Both the position numbers and the translations under genes were made by a program. This document shows, piece by piece, positions 1 to 9,177 of a DNA stretch of 64,000 nt; positions within the stretch are counted from its first letter, which is position 1, and each line of letters begins with the position of its first letter. Source of the DNA: Paenibacillus artemisiicola (lineage in GTDB: Bacteria; Bacillota; Bacilli; Paenibacillales; Paenibacillaceae); NCBI RefSeq assembly GCF_017652985.1, contig NZ_JAGGDJ010000008.1, forward strand, positions 62,001 through 126,000, written 5' to 3'. The notes beneath the pieces are model-generated. The model searched no databases. It was not told where the DNA came from and was given only the letters and a program-made list of their open reading frames with translations.

Positions 1-18
1 CTTTTGAAGAGATACCAT
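1..18 (-). CDS. Start of an unidentified gene running off the left edge
   Basis: Reading the minus strand, an AAAGGTGG ribosome-binding-like sequence is followed 12 bases later by ATG and five more codons (M-V-S-L-Q-K) before the window ends. A TATAAT hexamer (plus-strand 55-60) lies upstream, without a clear -35. Too little is visible to name a product. The gene would follow the sulfate-binding protein gene in the same direction but lies beyond its terminator. Confidence 0.3.
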
Positions 19-160
19 TTTTTAGCAATTCCACCTTTCATTTGGTATAGATGTATTATAACAACGAGAGTGTCATGGCAGATTTAAAAAGATGTTAAAA
101 TTTCGAAAAATTTGTCAATTTCAATCTTTAACGAAACGACGCCTTTATCCGAATAACGGC

Positions 161-187
161 AAAAAACCGCACGCTTCTCGCGTGCGG
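161..187 (-). terminator. Intrinsic terminator of the first sulfate-binding protein gene
   Basis: Perfect 8-bp stem (167-174 with 180-187, CCGCACGC/GCGTGCGG) with a 5-base loop. On the minus strand it is followed by six T residues. It sits about 20 bp after the stop codon of the minus-strand gene. Confidence 0.85.
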
Positions 188-208
188 TCTTTCGTGTGTT
201 CCTGCGCG

Positions 209-1228
209 TTACGGCTTATAAATGTTGTCAAAAACGCCGCCGTCGTTAAAGAATTTCGCCTGCGCCTTGTCCCAGCCCCCGAAGTTGCGGATGTTCGTCA
301 GCTCGAGGCTCTTGAACTGCTTCGAATACTGCGCCGCGACGGTCAGGTTCGTCGGACGGTAGAAGTTTTGGGCGATGATCTTCTGGCCTTCGGCCGTGTA
401 GAGGTAGTCCAGGTACGCTTTGGCCACGTCGCGCGTGCCGTGCTTGTCGGCGTTCTTGTTGACGACGGCGACCGGCGGCTCGGCCAGGATGCTGTACGAA
501 GGCGTCACGATTTCGAAGTCCTTCGGATGCTCCTTGAGCGCCAGGTACGCTTCGTTCTCCCAGGCGAGCAGCACGTCGCCGATGCCGCGCTCGACGAACG
601 TCGTCGTGGAGCCGCGGGCGCCGGAATCGAGCACGGGCACGTTTTTGTACAGCTGCGTCACGAAGCCGGTCGCTTTGGCCTCGCTGTGGCCGTTGTGCTT
701 CAAGGCGTAGGCCCAGGCGGCGAGGAAGTTCCAGCGGGCGCCGCCGCTCGTCTTCGGATTGGGCGTGATGACGGAGACCTTCGGCTTGACGAGATCGCTC
801 CAATCCTTGATTTTCTTCGGATTGCCCTTGCGGACGAGGAAGACGATCGTCGACGTGTACGGCGAGCTGTTCTTCGCGAAGCGGCTCTGCCAGCCGTCGT
901 TAAGGAGACCGGCCCGCTGGATTTCGTTGATGTCGTAGGCGAGCGCCAGCGTGACCACGTCCGCTTCCAAACCGTCGATGACGGAACGGGCTTGCGCGCC
1001 GGAACCGCCGTGGGACTGCTTGACCGTGACGTTTTGGCCGGTTTTCTTCTTCCAATAAGAAGAGAACGCCTGATTGAACTGCACGTACAGCTCGCGCGTC
1101 GGGTCGTAAGACACGTTCAGCAGCGTGACGTCTTTCTTGGCGGGCTTCGCCGATGCGGCAAATCCGGTCGTGGACAACGACAGGATCAGCGCGAAAGCGG
1201 CGAAGACGGAGAACAGCTTTTTCTTCAT
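209..1228 (-). CDS. sbp: Sulfate ABC transporter, substrate-binding protein (first copy)
   Basis: Periplasmic-type binding protein of the sulfate/thiosulfate family, 339 residues. It begins [19 protein letters not shown], a signal peptide ending near GFAASA, with no lipobox cysteine, so it may be secreted or membrane-retained by another means. Family hallmarks include [26 protein letters not shown] and [18 protein letters not shown]. The start is the ATG at 1228, preceded by AGGGGAG; the longer upstream reading has no ribosome binding site. It is divergent from a second sbp gene and the permease genes at 1726-5724, and probably supplies sulfate to the CysTWA channel. The two binding proteins are clearly paralogous over their whole mature length. 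Confidence 0.93.
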   Translation of the reverse strand: MKKKLFSVFAAFALILSLSTTGFAASAKPAKKDVTLLNVSYDPTRELYVQFNQAFSSYWKKKTGQNVTVKQSHGGSGAQARSVIDGLEADVVTLALAYDINEIQRAGLLNDGWQSRFAKNSSPYTSTIVFLVRKGNPKKIKDWSDLVKPKVSVITPNPKTSGGARWNFLAAWAYALKHNGHSEAKATGFVTQLYKNVPVLDSGARGSTTTFVERGIGDVLLAWENEAYLALKEHPKDFEIVTPSYSILAEPPVAVVNKNADKHGTRDVAKAYLDYLYTAEGQKIIAQNFYRPTNLTVAAQYSKQFKSLELTNIRNFGGWDKAQAKFFNDGGVFDNIYKP

Positions 1229-1289
1229 AACGAACAACTCCCCTGGCATAGATAAGTTCCCGCCGGCTTCAAGGCTGTCTATAACAGAA

Positions 1290-1356
1290 GAGGCCCCGAA
1301 TCTCCGCCGGCAAAGCATGCCCGAAGCATGATTGACGGCGAGAGATTCGGGGCCTC
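1290..1356 (-). promoter_or_regulatory. Long rod-like hairpin in the leader of the first sbp gene
   Basis: A 15-bp perfect inverted repeat (1290-1304 with 1342-1356) encloses two further stems: CGCCG/CGGCG (1305-1309 with 1336-1340) and CATGC/GCATG (1316-1320 with 1326-1330). Together they form a 67-nt rod about 60 bp upstream of the sbp start codon. No T-run follows on either strand, so a plain terminator is unlikely. It could stabilise the mRNA or be part of a regulatory leader; I do not recognise a known riboswitch class. Confidence 0.6.
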
Positions 1357-1585
1357 CGGCTTACCGGTCGGCTCGATGGACTCATCGTAAACCAACAATT
1401 CCCACCTATAAACTATGAATTTAACGATTGCCGAGAGAGCGACTCGTTGCCGGACAGAGGCGGCATCAATACCGTATCAATGTTGAATCGATACCGGATT
1501 ATCCCGAAGACCAAGCCGAAGCGCGTAGATATAGAAGCTTTATAAGTGATATTGATAACCCCTATCAGGTTTCTTAAAAAATGAA

Positions 1586-1615
1586 TTGACAAGAAAGCTA
1601 GTCCATTGCTATTAT
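1586..1615 (+). promoter_or_regulatory. Sigma-A promoter of the sbp-cysTWA operon
   Basis: TTGACA (1586-1591), an 18-bp spacer and TATTAT (1610-1615), about 110 bp before the sbp start. Just downstream (about 1621-1638) lies TAAACCAACTAAACAGGT, sharing TAAACCAAC with the leader of the divergent sbp gene (near 1390), a candidate site for a sulfur regulator. The intergenic stretch 1229-1725 holds no further gene. Confidence 0.75.
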
Positions 1616-1725
1616 GGCTCCATAAACCAACTAAACAGGTAGGATTAATTTTGTTTTTACTACCGGACAACGCGGCGTAGAAACACGTTAGTCATCCCTA
1701 AAACGAGTACGAGGGGTGCTTTGAC

Positions 1726-2892
1726 ATGTCCAACATGAAAAAGAGGAACGTTTTGCCGTTGAAAACCTTGATGATCGCGATTGCGTTCGCGTTCGCCCTG
1801 TCGGGCTGCGGATGGAATTCGGGCCCGAACAACGCGGCGAATTCCTCGAACGGCGCCGATCAGTCCGGCGGCAACGCCACGAACGATGCGGCAAGCGGCG
1901 CGAACGGCGGCGCGGCCGACGAACCGGCGTCATCCAACGACGGCGGATCGAAGAAGCCCGTTGAACTGCTCAACGTCTCTTACGATCCGACGCGCGAACT
2001 ATACGAAGCGTACAATAAACTCTTCGCCGATTACTGGAAACAAGAGAAGGGGCAGGACGTGACGATCAAGCAGTCGCACGGCGGTTCCGGCGCGCAAGCC
2101 CGCTCCGTCATCGACGGGCTGAAGGCGGACGTCGTCACGCTGGCGCTCGGCTACGACATCGATTCGATCGCGCAGAAGGGCTTGATCAACGCGGATTGGC
2201 AGCAAAAGTTCGATAACAACAGCTCCCCGTACACGTCGACGATCGTCTTCCTCGTCCGTAAAGGCAATCCGAAGGGCATCAAGGACTGGAACGACCTGAT
2301 CAAGCCGGGCGTCCAGGTCATTACGCCGAATCCGAAGACGAGCGGCGGCGCGCGCTGGAATTACCTGGCGGCCTGGGGCTACGCGCTGAAGCAGAACAAC
2401 GGCGACGAAGCGAAGGCGCAAGAATTCGTCAAGGCGCTGTTCAAAAACGTGCCGGTCCTGGACACGGGAGCACGCGGATCGACGACGACGTTCGTCGAGA
2501 AGGGCATCGGCGACGTGCTGCTCGCCTGGGAGAACGAAGCGCTGCTGTCGGTGAAGCAGCTGGGCGCCGACAAGTTCGAGATCGTGTATCCGTCCCTCAG
2601 CATTTTGGCCGAACCGCCGGTCGCCGTCGTCGACAAGAACGTCGACAAGAACGGCACGCGGGAAGTCGCCGAGGCTTACCTCGATTATTTGTACACGGAA
2701 CCGGCCCAGCAGGTCATCGCGAAAAACTTCTACCGCCCGCAGCTCGCTTCCGTGGCGGAGCAGTACAAGGACCAATTCCCGGACATCCCGATGCTGAACA
2801 TCGACGACGATTTCGGCGGCTGGGCGGAAGCGCAGAAGAAGCATTTCAGTGACGGCGGCGTATTCGATCAAATCTATGCGCCGGGTTCATAA
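1726..2892 (+). CDS. sbp: Sulfate ABC transporter, substrate-binding lipoprotein (second copy)
   Basis: 388 residues. The N-terminus has a lipoprotein signal with lipobox LSGC (cysteine near residue 28), followed by a low-complexity Asn/Gly/Ala/Ser-rich linker of about 45 residues and then the sulfate-binding domain ([45 protein letters not shown]). It therefore binds sulfate or thiosulfate at the outer face of the membrane for CysTWA. A GAGGGGTG ribosome binding site precedes the ATG; an internal ATG three codons on is possible. First gene of an operon with cysT, cysW and cysA. Confidence 0.94.
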   Translation: MSNMKKRNVLPLKTLMIAIAFAFALSGCGWNSGPNNAANSSNGADQSGGNATNDAASGANGGAADEPASSNDGGSKKPVELLNVSYDPTRELYEAYNKLFADYWKQEKGQDVTIKQSHGGSGAQARSVIDGLKADVVTLALGYDIDSIAQKGLINADWQQKFDNNSSPYTSTIVFLVRKGNPKGIKDWNDLIKPGVQVITPNPKTSGGARWNYLAAWGYALKQNNGDEAKAQEFVKALFKNVPVLDTGARGSTTTFVEKGIGDVLLAWENEALLSVKQLGADKFEIVYPSLSILAEPPVAVVDKNVDKNGTREVAEAYLDYLYTEPAQQVIAKNFYRPQLASVAEQYKDQFPDIPMLNIDDDFGGWAEAQKKHFSDGGVFDQIYAPGS

Positions 2893-2918
2893 GCGATAAC
2901 GAGGAGCTGACTCTACAC

Positions 2919-3767
2919 ATGACGAGTTCCGCAACGAAGAAGGCGAAGGCGCGCAGCGTGCTGCCGGGCTTCGGCCTCTCGCTCGGCTTCACCGTGTTTT
3001 ACCTGAGCATCATCGTCCTCATTCCGCTTATCGGCGTCTTCGTCAAAACGTCCGGCCTGACGCCGGAACGGTTTTGGGAAACCGTCACGAACGCCCGCGT
3101 GCTGGCGTCCTACAAGATCAGCTTCCTGACGTCCTTCTACGCGGCGCTCGTCAATCTCGTGTTCGGCCTGATCATCGCGTGGGTGCTAGTCCGCTATAAG
3201 TTTCCGGGCAAGAAGCTGATCGACAGCCTGATCGACATGCCGTTCGCGCTGCCGACGGCCGTGGCGGGCATCTCGCTCACCGCGATCTACGCGCCGAACG
3301 GCTGGGTCGGCAAGCTGCTCGAGCCGCTCGGCGTCAAGGTCGCCTTCACGCCGCTCGGCATCACGCTCGCGCTGATTTTCATCGGCCTGCCGTTCGTCGT
3401 GCGGACGGTGCAGCCGGTGCTGCAGGATCTCGACCACGAGGTCGAGGAGGCCGCGGTCATGCTCGGCGCCTTCCGGTGGCGGACGTTCCGGCGAATCATT
3501 CTGCCCGAGCTGACCCCGGCGCTCCTGACCGGCTTCGCCCTCGCCTTCGCGCGGGGCATCGGCGAGTACGGCTCCGTCGTCTTCATCTCCGGCAACATGC
3601 CGATGAAGACGGAGATCGCGCCGCTGCTCATCATGACCAAGCTGGAGCAGTTCGATTACCGGGGCGCGACGGCCATCGCGCTCGTCATGCTCGGCGCGTC
3701 GTTCCTGCTGCTCTTGCTCATCAATTACCTGCAATGGCGGAGCAATCGCCGCGTTGCGGCGGCATAA
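2919..3767 (+). CDS. cysT: Sulfate ABC transporter permease CysT
   Basis: 282-residue inner-membrane permease with about six transmembrane helices and the binding-protein-dependent transport signature region near [23 protein letters not shown] (EAA loop), which contacts the CysA ATPase. [24 protein letters not shown] is typical of CysT/CysU. It lies 26 bp after sbp and 12 bp before cysW, so all are one transcript. CysT and CysW form the heterodimeric channel for sulfate/thiosulfate. Confidence 0.95.
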   Translation: MTSSATKKAKARSVLPGFGLSLGFTVFYLSIIVLIPLIGVFVKTSGLTPERFWETVTNARVLASYKISFLTSFYAALVNLVFGLIIAWVLVRYKFPGKKLIDSLIDMPFALPTAVAGISLTAIYAPNGWVGKLLEPLGVKVAFTPLGITLALIFIGLPFVVRTVQPVLQDLDHEVEEAAVMLGAFRWRTFRRIILPELTPALLTGFALAFARGIGEYGSVVFISGNMPMKTEIAPLLIMTKLEQFDYRGATAIALVMLGASFLLLLLINYLQWRSNRRVAAA

Positions 3768-3779
3768 GGAGGAAACGTC

Positions 3780-4658
3780 ATGGCTGGTGCGGTTACCGTG
3801 CATTTGGCCGAGAAGGCGGCGCGACCGAAGCATATCAACGAATCGCTCGTCGTGCGCATCGTGCTCATCGGCATTTCACTGTTATTCTTGGGGTTCGTCG
3901 TGCTGCTTCCGCTGATTTCGGTCTTCGTCGAAGCGTTCAAGAAGGGCGCGGACGTCTACTTCGCGGCGCTGCGGGATCCGGACGCGCTGTCGGCGCTGAA
4001 GCTGACGCTGCTCACGGCGGTCATCGCGGTTCCGCTGAACACCGTGTTCGGCGTCGCGGCGGCTTGGGCGATCAGCAAGTTCCGGTTCCGGGGCAAAAAC
4101 GTGCTCATCACGTTGATCGATCTGCCGTTCGCGGTATCGCCGGTCATTTCCGGCCTCGTGTTCATCCTGCTGTTTGGCGCGCAGGGCTTCCTGGGACCGT
4201 GGCTGTCGGATCATAACATCCAGATCATGTTCGCGCTGCCGGGCATCGTGCTCGCGACGACGTTCGTCACGTTCCCGTTCGTCGCCCGGGAGCTGATCCC
4301 GCTCATGCAGGCGCAGGGCGTCCAAGAGGAAGAAGCCGCCGCGAGCCTCGGGGCGAAGGGCTGGCAGATCTTCTGGCGCGTCACGCTGCCGAACATCAAG
4401 TGGGGGCTGCTCTACGGCGTGATCCTGTGCAACGCGCGGGCCATGGGAGAGTTCGGCGCCGTATCGGTCGTCTCCGGGCACATCCGCGGCGAGACGAACA
4501 CGCTGCCGCTGCATATCGAAATTTTGTACAACGAATATCAATTTTCCGCTTCGTTCGCCGTCGCGTCGCTGCTCGTCATGCTGGCCGTCGTCACGCTCGT
4601 CGTCAAGAGCTTCATCGAATGGCGAACGGCCAAGCAAGCTCCGAGGGAGGAAGGCTGA
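3780..4658 (+). CDS. cysW: Sulfate ABC transporter permease CysW
   Basis: 292-residue permease, six predicted membrane segments, with the EAA-type loop [22 protein letters not shown] and the CysW-like stretch [26 protein letters not shown]. The start ATG follows AAGGAGGAAACGTC. The stop codon is one base before the cysA start, implying translational coupling. It pairs with CysT. Confidence 0.95.
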   Translation: MAGAVTVHLAEKAARPKHINESLVVRIVLIGISLLFLGFVVLLPLISVFVEAFKKGADVYFAALRDPDALSALKLTLLTAVIAVPLNTVFGVAAAWAISKFRFRGKNVLITLIDLPFAVSPVISGLVFILLFGAQGFLGPWLSDHNIQIMFALPGIVLATTFVTFPFVARELIPLMQAQGVQEEEAAASLGAKGWQIFWRVTLPNIKWGLLYGVILCNARAMGEFGAVSVVSGHIRGETNTLPLHIEILYNEYQFSASFAVASLLVMLAVVTLVVKSFIEWRTAKQAPREEG

Positions 4659-4659
4659 T

Positions 4660-5724
4660 ATGCATATCGAGGTTCGCAACGTCAACAAAGCGTTCGGCGC
4701 CCATCAAGCCGTCCGGGACGTGAGCTTCACGATCGAACGCGGCAAGCTGATCGGCTTGCTCGGCCCGAGCGGAGGCGGCAAATCGACGCTGCTCCGCATC
4801 TTGGCCGGGCTCGAAACGCCGGATTCCGGCGACATCTTCATCGACGGCAAGCGCGTCAACGACGTCAAGCCGCAGCTGCGCGGCATCGGCTTCGTCTTCC
4901 AGAATTACGCGCTGTTCAAGCACATGACCGTCTTCGATAACATCGCGTTCGGGCTGACGATTCGCAAGGCAAGCAAAGCGGAGATCCGGAGCCGCGTGAA
5001 CGAGCTGCTCGACCTGACCGGACTGCGCGGCTTCGAGCACCGCTATCCGCATCAGCTCTCCGGCGGACAGCGGCAGCGGGTCGCCTTCGCCCGGGCGCTG
5101 GCGCCCAAGCCGGAGCTGCTGCTGCTCGACGAGCCGTTCGCGGCGATCGACGCCAAGGTCCGCAAGGAGCTGCGCACGTGGCTGAAGAGCTTGATCGCGG
5201 AGCTCGGCATCACCTCGATCTTCGTGACCCATGACCAGGACGAAGCGGTCGAGGTCGCGGACGAGATGCTGATCGTGCAGCAGGGCCGTCTGGAGCAGCA
5301 GGACTCGCCGATCCGCATCTATACCGATCCGCAAACGGCGTTCGTGGCCGGGTTCATCGGCCATTCCAGCGTCGTCGAGGAGCCGGGCAGCCTGCGCGGC
5401 TTCGAGAAGGCCGTTCAGGCGGCGGGCGCGCGGGCGATCGTGCGGCCCGAATTCGTCGAAGTCGGGCGTACGTACGAAATCCCGTTCCCGTCCGCGGCGG
5501 TCACGGGCAAGATCCGCCACGTCTTTTTCCGCGGGGCGCATCTGGAGCTGGACGTGGAGGTCGGGCCCAACCGGCTGTCCGCCCACCGTTCGCTGGACCA
5601 GGAGCCGCTGCAGCCGGGCGACGAGGTGGCGGTGCTCATCCACCGCTTGTACGTCATCTCGGAAGAATCCGCGACCATGGTGGAAAATCCGTTGAAAGCC
5701 GATCCGCTTCCGGTTCATATTTGA
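4660..5724 (+). CDS. cysA: Sulfate/thiosulfate import ATP-binding protein CysA
   Basis: 354-residue ABC ATPase. Walker A is GPSGGGKST (near residue 37), the ABC signature is LSGGQRQRV, Walker B is LLLLDEPF and the switch histidine is in VTHDQDEAVE. The C-terminal about 110 residues form the TOBE-like regulatory domain of CysA. The length matches the family (about 350). It drives sulfate uptake through CysTW in the cytoplasmic membrane. Ribosome binding site GAGGGAGG lies just inside the end of cysW. Confidence 0.95.
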   Translation: MHIEVRNVNKAFGAHQAVRDVSFTIERGKLIGLLGPSGGGKSTLLRILAGLETPDSGDIFIDGKRVNDVKPQLRGIGFVFQNYALFKHMTVFDNIAFGLTIRKASKAEIRSRVNELLDLTGLRGFEHRYPHQLSGGQRQRVAFARALAPKPELLLLDEPFAAIDAKVRKELRTWLKSLIAELGITSIFVTHDQDEAVEVADEMLIVQQGRLEQQDSPIRIYTDPQTAFVAGFIGHSSVVEEPGSLRGFEKAVQAAGARAIVRPEFVEVGRTYEIPFPSAAVTGKIRHVFFRGAHLELDVEVGPNRLSAHRSLDQEPLQPGDEVAVLIHRLYVISEESATMVENPLKADPLPVHI

Positions 5725-5791
5725 ACCGGAGAACGAAGGCGCAAGCCGTTATGCAGCCGCCTGCCACGCTCACCACTATTAGGAGGGATTT

Positions 5792-6013
5792 ATGATGGCG
5801 AAGCCAATCGTATTGGATCAAGAATGGTTAGACCGCATTGCGACGCAGGTAAACGGATTGGAATACGGCTCGGTGCTTATTACCGTTCACGACGGCCGCG
5901 TCGTCCAAATCGACCGTACCGAGCGCAAGCGCTTCGACGCCAATGCCGCGAAGCAGGGACAGCAGGCGCCGGCGCAGATCGCCGCGGAGAAACTGAAGGC
6001 GGCGAATGGCTAA
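5792..6013 (+). CDS. YezD-like small protein (DUF2292)
   Basis: 73 residues with the conserved core YGSVLITVHDGRVVQIDRTER of the DUF2292/YezD family. A strong AGGAGG ribosome binding site precedes ATG 5792. Family members are often found with sulfur-assimilation or sulfate-transport genes; here it is 67 bp after cysA, before the operon terminator, so it is probably co-transcribed. The molecular function is not known to me. Confidence 0.85.
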   Translation: MMAKPIVLDQEWLDRIATQVNGLEYGSVLITVHDGRVVQIDRTERKRFDANAAKQGQQAPAQIAAEKLKAANG

Positions 6014-6040
6014 CGCCCCGGATGGCTGTAGGCGCGCGAA

Positions 6041-6084
6041 AAACGCCCGATGACTCGTTGATCGTCAACGAGCATCGGGCGTTT
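6041..6084. terminator. Bidirectional terminator between the cys operon and the MMPL gene
   Basis: Inverted repeat AACGCCCGATG (6042-6052) / CATCGGGCGTT (6073-6083) with a T-run on the plus side and A residues before it that give U's on the minus transcript. It serves the yezD-like gene and probably the convergent MMPL gene. Confidence 0.85.
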
Positions 6085-6135
6085 TTTACGGAAGCGGCCG
6101 ACGCCGGAGGACCGAGCCGCCGCTTCCGATCGAAG

Positions 6136-8370
6136 CTAGCTTCGGTCCGCCGACGCCGTTTGCGCCTGATTCGCGTTGGCCGGCCAGAAGGCGCGTCGGC
6201 CGCACAGTACGGTAAGCGCGGGCACGAGGAACGGCCGTACGAGGAACGTGTCGAGCAGGACGCCGATGGCGGTGATGGTGCCGAATTGGACCAGGACTTG
6301 AATCGGCAGCGTGGCGAGCACGGCGAAAGTACCGGCCAGGATCAGGCCGGCCGACGTAATGACGCCGCCGGTCCGGGACACGCCTTCCTTCACCGCTTGA
6401 CCGAGCGGCATGCGCCGCGCGTTGGACCAAATGCTCGATACCATGAAGATGTTGTAGTCCTCGCCGAGCGCGACGATGAAGACGAACGCGTAAAGCGGGA
6501 TGAGGCCTTGAATCGCGTCCGCTCCGAAACCGTAATGAAGCACGAGCCAGCCGAGACCGAGCGCGCTGAAGTAGGAGAGCAGCACCGTTGCCACGAGATA
6601 GAGCATCGCCACGACCGAGCGGAGATAGCCGACGAGCAGCAGGGCGATCAATGCGACGATGACGGGGATAATCCTGCCGGCGTCGCGATTCGTCGCGACC
6701 CGCGTATCGTACTGTTCGGCGGTCGGGCCGCCGATCCAGACCCGGTCCCGGGCATCCGGGATGCCGGCATCGGCGAGCGCTTGTTCCGCGGCTTGGCGAA
6801 CGTCCGGGAGGAAGCTCACGGCTTCGCTGGCGTACGGACTCGCCGCGAGCTCGACGTCGTAGCTGCGAATGCCGGCGTCGCGCGCGCCCTGACGGGCGTC
6901 CGACACGGAGGCGACAAGCGGCAGGGCCGACAGGGCTTCTTTCACGCCGGCCGCTTTTTCTCCCGATCGCACGATGACCTGCACGGGTCCGAGTACGCCC
7001 GGTCCGAAATGCTCGCCGATCAAGGCGAAGCCTTCGCGCGAGCCCGTATCTTCCGGGAACGAAGAGAGGGTATCGAACGTGTATTTGATTCCCGCGGAAC
7101 AGAGCACGAACACGAGCAGCAGGGCGGTCGTCAGCGCCGCGATCAGCTTCGGCTTCCGAACGACGAGCTCTCCGATCCGGTCGCCCCAGGTGACCCGCGC
7201 CGGTTTGGCGATTGCCGGATTGCCTTTCTTGCGCGCAAGGGCAAGGCGCTGCTCCATCTCGGGCGTTCGCGGGATGAACGGGAAAAACGAGCCTCTGCCA
7301 AGCAGGCCGAGGAACGCCGGCACGAGCGTCAGGCTCGCGATCATCATGACGAAGATCGCAAGGCTGAACGGAACGGCGAAGCGCCGGAAGCTGCCGAACT
7401 CCGCGAGCAGCAGGGCGAGGAGCGACAGAACGACGGTGAGGCCGCTCATCGCGATCGCGCCGGAGGCACCGCCGAACGCTCGCTTCAGCGCGGCGAGCGG
7501 ACCGGCTTCTTCCTTCAGCTCGCTGCGGAAGCGCGCGATCAGGAACAAGCAGTAGTCCGTGCCGGCCCCGAACAGCAGCACCGTCATGATGGACAGCGAC
7601 TGCGAGTCGTAAGCGATCCAGCCCGCTTTCGCCATCCACCCCAGCAGCGGCGTCACGGCGCCGTAGGCGAACCCGACGGCGATCAGCGGAATGAGCGCGA
7701 GCACCGGGGAACGGTAGATAAGCAGGAGCAGAACCAGAACGAGCGCGACCGTGGCGAGGAGCAGGGAGACGTCCGCGTCCTTGAACAAACCGGTCGCGTC
7801 GACGGAGATGCCGACCGGTCCCGTCGCGCGGACGGCGATGGCGCCCGCGTCGTCGAGCGCCGTCCGGAAGGGCTGCTGCCCGGCGAAGACGGCATCGGTC
7901 CGCTTCCGCAGCTCGTCGAGTCCCGCTTGATGCTCGTCGCTGCCGGCGTTTCGATCGAAGAAGACCGGCTGTACGAGCGTCGTGCCATCCGCGGATACCT
8001 GCCGCTTGAGCGATTCAAGCGGCAGGGCGTGCAGCGGCGCGGAGCCGTCTTGGTACGGCAGCGGGCGGGCGGCGATATCCTGCGACAACGACTGAATGCG
8101 CCGCAAGTCCGCGTCCGTCAGGCCGGATGCGCGATGCCACGTCAACAGGGCGGGGAGGCCTTCTTCCGCCGGGAATTCCTTCTCGATCACTTGCTGGGCT
8201 TGGACGGACGGCTGCTTCGTGCCGAAATTGCCCAGCGTGTCGTCTTTCAGATCGTTCGCGCTCGGCAGCCATACGTTTAACGCCGCCACCGCGGCGATCC
8301 AGACGGCGAGCGTGAACCAACGCCCTCTCCGGCCGCCGACGGCCTCCGCAATTCGAATCAGCATGTGCAT
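6136..8370 (-). CDS. MMPL family RND-type membrane transporter
   Basis: 744 residues. Two MMPL repeats, each with a membrane helix, a large extracytoplasmic loop and a helix bundle (about 12 membrane segments). Diagnostic motifs are GAGTDYCLFLIARFRSEL in the first bundle and GEDYNIFMVSSIW in the second. The start is ATG 8370 with AAGGAGA upstream; a longer reading has no ribosome binding site and would run through the operator. It probably exports lipids or hydrophobic drugs across the cytoplasmic membrane. The tetR gene immediately upstream, on the same strand, with a palindrome between them argues for repressor control. Confidence 0.92.
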   Translation of the reverse strand: MHMLIRIAEAVGGRRGRWFTLAVWIAAVAALNVWLPSANDLKDDTLGNFGTKQPSVQAQQVIEKEFPAEEGLPALLTWHRASGLTDADLRRIQSLSQDIAARPLPYQDGSAPLHALPLESLKRQVSADGTTLVQPVFFDRNAGSDEHQAGLDELRKRTDAVFAGQQPFRTALDDAGAIAVRATGPVGISVDATGLFKDADVSLLLATVALVLVLLLLIYRSPVLALIPLIAVGFAYGAVTPLLGWMAKAGWIAYDSQSLSIMTVLLFGAGTDYCLFLIARFRSELKEEAGPLAALKRAFGGASGAIAMSGLTVVLSLLALLLAEFGSFRRFAVPFSLAIFVMMIASLTLVPAFLGLLGRGSFFPFIPRTPEMEQRLALARKKGNPAIAKPARVTWGDRIGELVVRKPKLIAALTTALLLVFVLCSAGIKYTFDTLSSFPEDTGSREGFALIGEHFGPGVLGPVQVIVRSGEKAAGVKEALSALPLVASVSDARQGARDAGIRSYDVELAASPYASEAVSFLPDVRQAAEQALADAGIPDARDRVWIGGPTAEQYDTRVATNRDAGRIIPVIVALIALLLVGYLRSVVAMLYLVATVLLSYFSALGLGWLVLHYGFGADAIQGLIPLYAFVFIVALGEDYNIFMVSSIWSNARRMPLGQAVKEGVSRTGGVITSAGLILAGTFAVLATLPIQVLVQFGTITAIGVLLDTFLVRPFLVPALTVLCGRRAFWPANANQAQTASADRS

Positions 8371-8404
8371 GGCATGTTCTCCTTTGCTGTGATTTCTTCT
8401 TGCC

Positions 8405-8430
8405 GTTAACTTATCGACCGATAAGCTAAC
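8405..8430. promoter_or_regulatory. TetR-type palindromic operator upstream of the MMPL gene
   Basis: CTTATCG-AC-CGATAAG (8410-8425) is a perfect palindrome, extended by GTTA/TAAC on the outside (8405-8430). It lies 35 bp upstream of the MMPL start, between it and the tetR gene. TetR repressors bind palindromes of this size, so it is the likely operator for the pump. Confidence 0.75.
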
Positions 8431-8455
8431 GGTTGAAAAAAAGGCTGCCGGGCAG

Positions 8456-9118
8456 CTAAACCGAAGGCGGTTCAACTGCCGACAAACCGTAAAGCAGCAC
8501 GTTGACGAGAACGGCGGCCTGCTTCTCCCAATCCCTGACGCTGCCTGCTCCGATATCGGGGCGGGCCGCCGAACCCGTCGCCGGGCCGCTAACCGGCGCG
8601 GCGACGGACTGGTTGATGAGTCCCATCAGCAGCCTTGCGGCCGTCTCGGGTCCGACGCCGAATGCTTGGGCATCGCGCAGTCCGCCGTCCCGCTGGCCGT
8701 TCTCGAAGATCGATACGATCGGTTCGAAGTAGGCTTCCTTCCATAAGGCGTAAATCGTCATCTGCGATGCCGGAGAAAGCTCGTGCCGGATATCGTGGAA
8801 CATTTGGCTCAGATCCTCCGGGTGATTCGCCATCATATAGTAGGTGACATGATAGAGACGGTCTCGAACCGCGGTATCGCGGCGAAGGATCCGTTCGAGC
8901 GCCGCTCGCGTACCTTCGCATACGTGGCGCATCACCTCCACGTACAGCGACTCCTTATCCGTGAAATGATGATACAGCGCCGGCTGCGTCAGGCCGCACC
9001 TCTTGGCGATCAGCCGGGTCGATACGGCACGGTAGCCGAGCTCCATGAACAGCTCTTTGGCGGTTCGGACAATCATGGCGCGGGTTTCGAGCGATGAATT
9101 CGATTTCGGTCTGGGCAT
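8456..9118 (-). CDS. TetR/AcrR family transcriptional regulator
   Basis: 220 residues. The N-terminal TetR helix-turn-helix spans roughly residues 12-58 (ETRAMIVRTAKELFMELGYR, STRLIAKRCGLTQPALYHHF), followed by a variable ligand-binding domain. It lies directly upstream of the MMPL transporter gene and is separated from it by the palindromic operator at 8405-8430. It probably represses the pump and itself until a ligand binds. Ligand unknown. Confidence 0.93.
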   Translation of the reverse strand: MPRPKSNSSLETRAMIVRTAKELFMELGYRAVSTRLIAKRCGLTQPALYHHFTDKESLYVEVMRHVCEGTRAALERILRRDTAVRDRLYHVTYYMMANHPEDLSQMFHDIRHELSPASQMTIYALWKEAYFEPIVSIFENGQRDGGLRDAQAFGVGPETAARLLMGLINQSVAAPVSGPATGSAARPDIGAGSVRDWEKQAAVLVNVLLYGLSAVEPPSV

Positions 9119-9136
9119 GCCTGGAAGTCCTTTCGC

Positions 9137-9152
9137 TTATCGCTTGATCAAA
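9137..9152. promoter_or_regulatory. Candidate second TetR operator at the tetR promoter
   Basis: CTTATCG-CT-TGATCAA has a left half identical to the operator at 8410-8425, a related but degenerate right half and the same 2-bp centre. It lies about 20 bp upstream of the tetR start. This suggests autorepression; the match is partial. Confidence 0.4.
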
Positions 9153-9177
9153 ATCATAGCTGAAACCGCATCCGCCG

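Noticed and set aside
2379-2657. Short minus-strand frame opposite sbp with a Ser-rich product
   Set aside because: Same shadow frame appears opposite the paralogous sbp gene at 420-710, so it only mirrors conserved coding sequence.
5824-8280. Very long plus-strand open frame opposite the MMPL gene
   Set aside because: Arg/Glu/Asp-rich composition typical of the antisense frame of a GC-rich gene; no ribosome binding site; overlaps fully with a recognisable transporter and its operator region.
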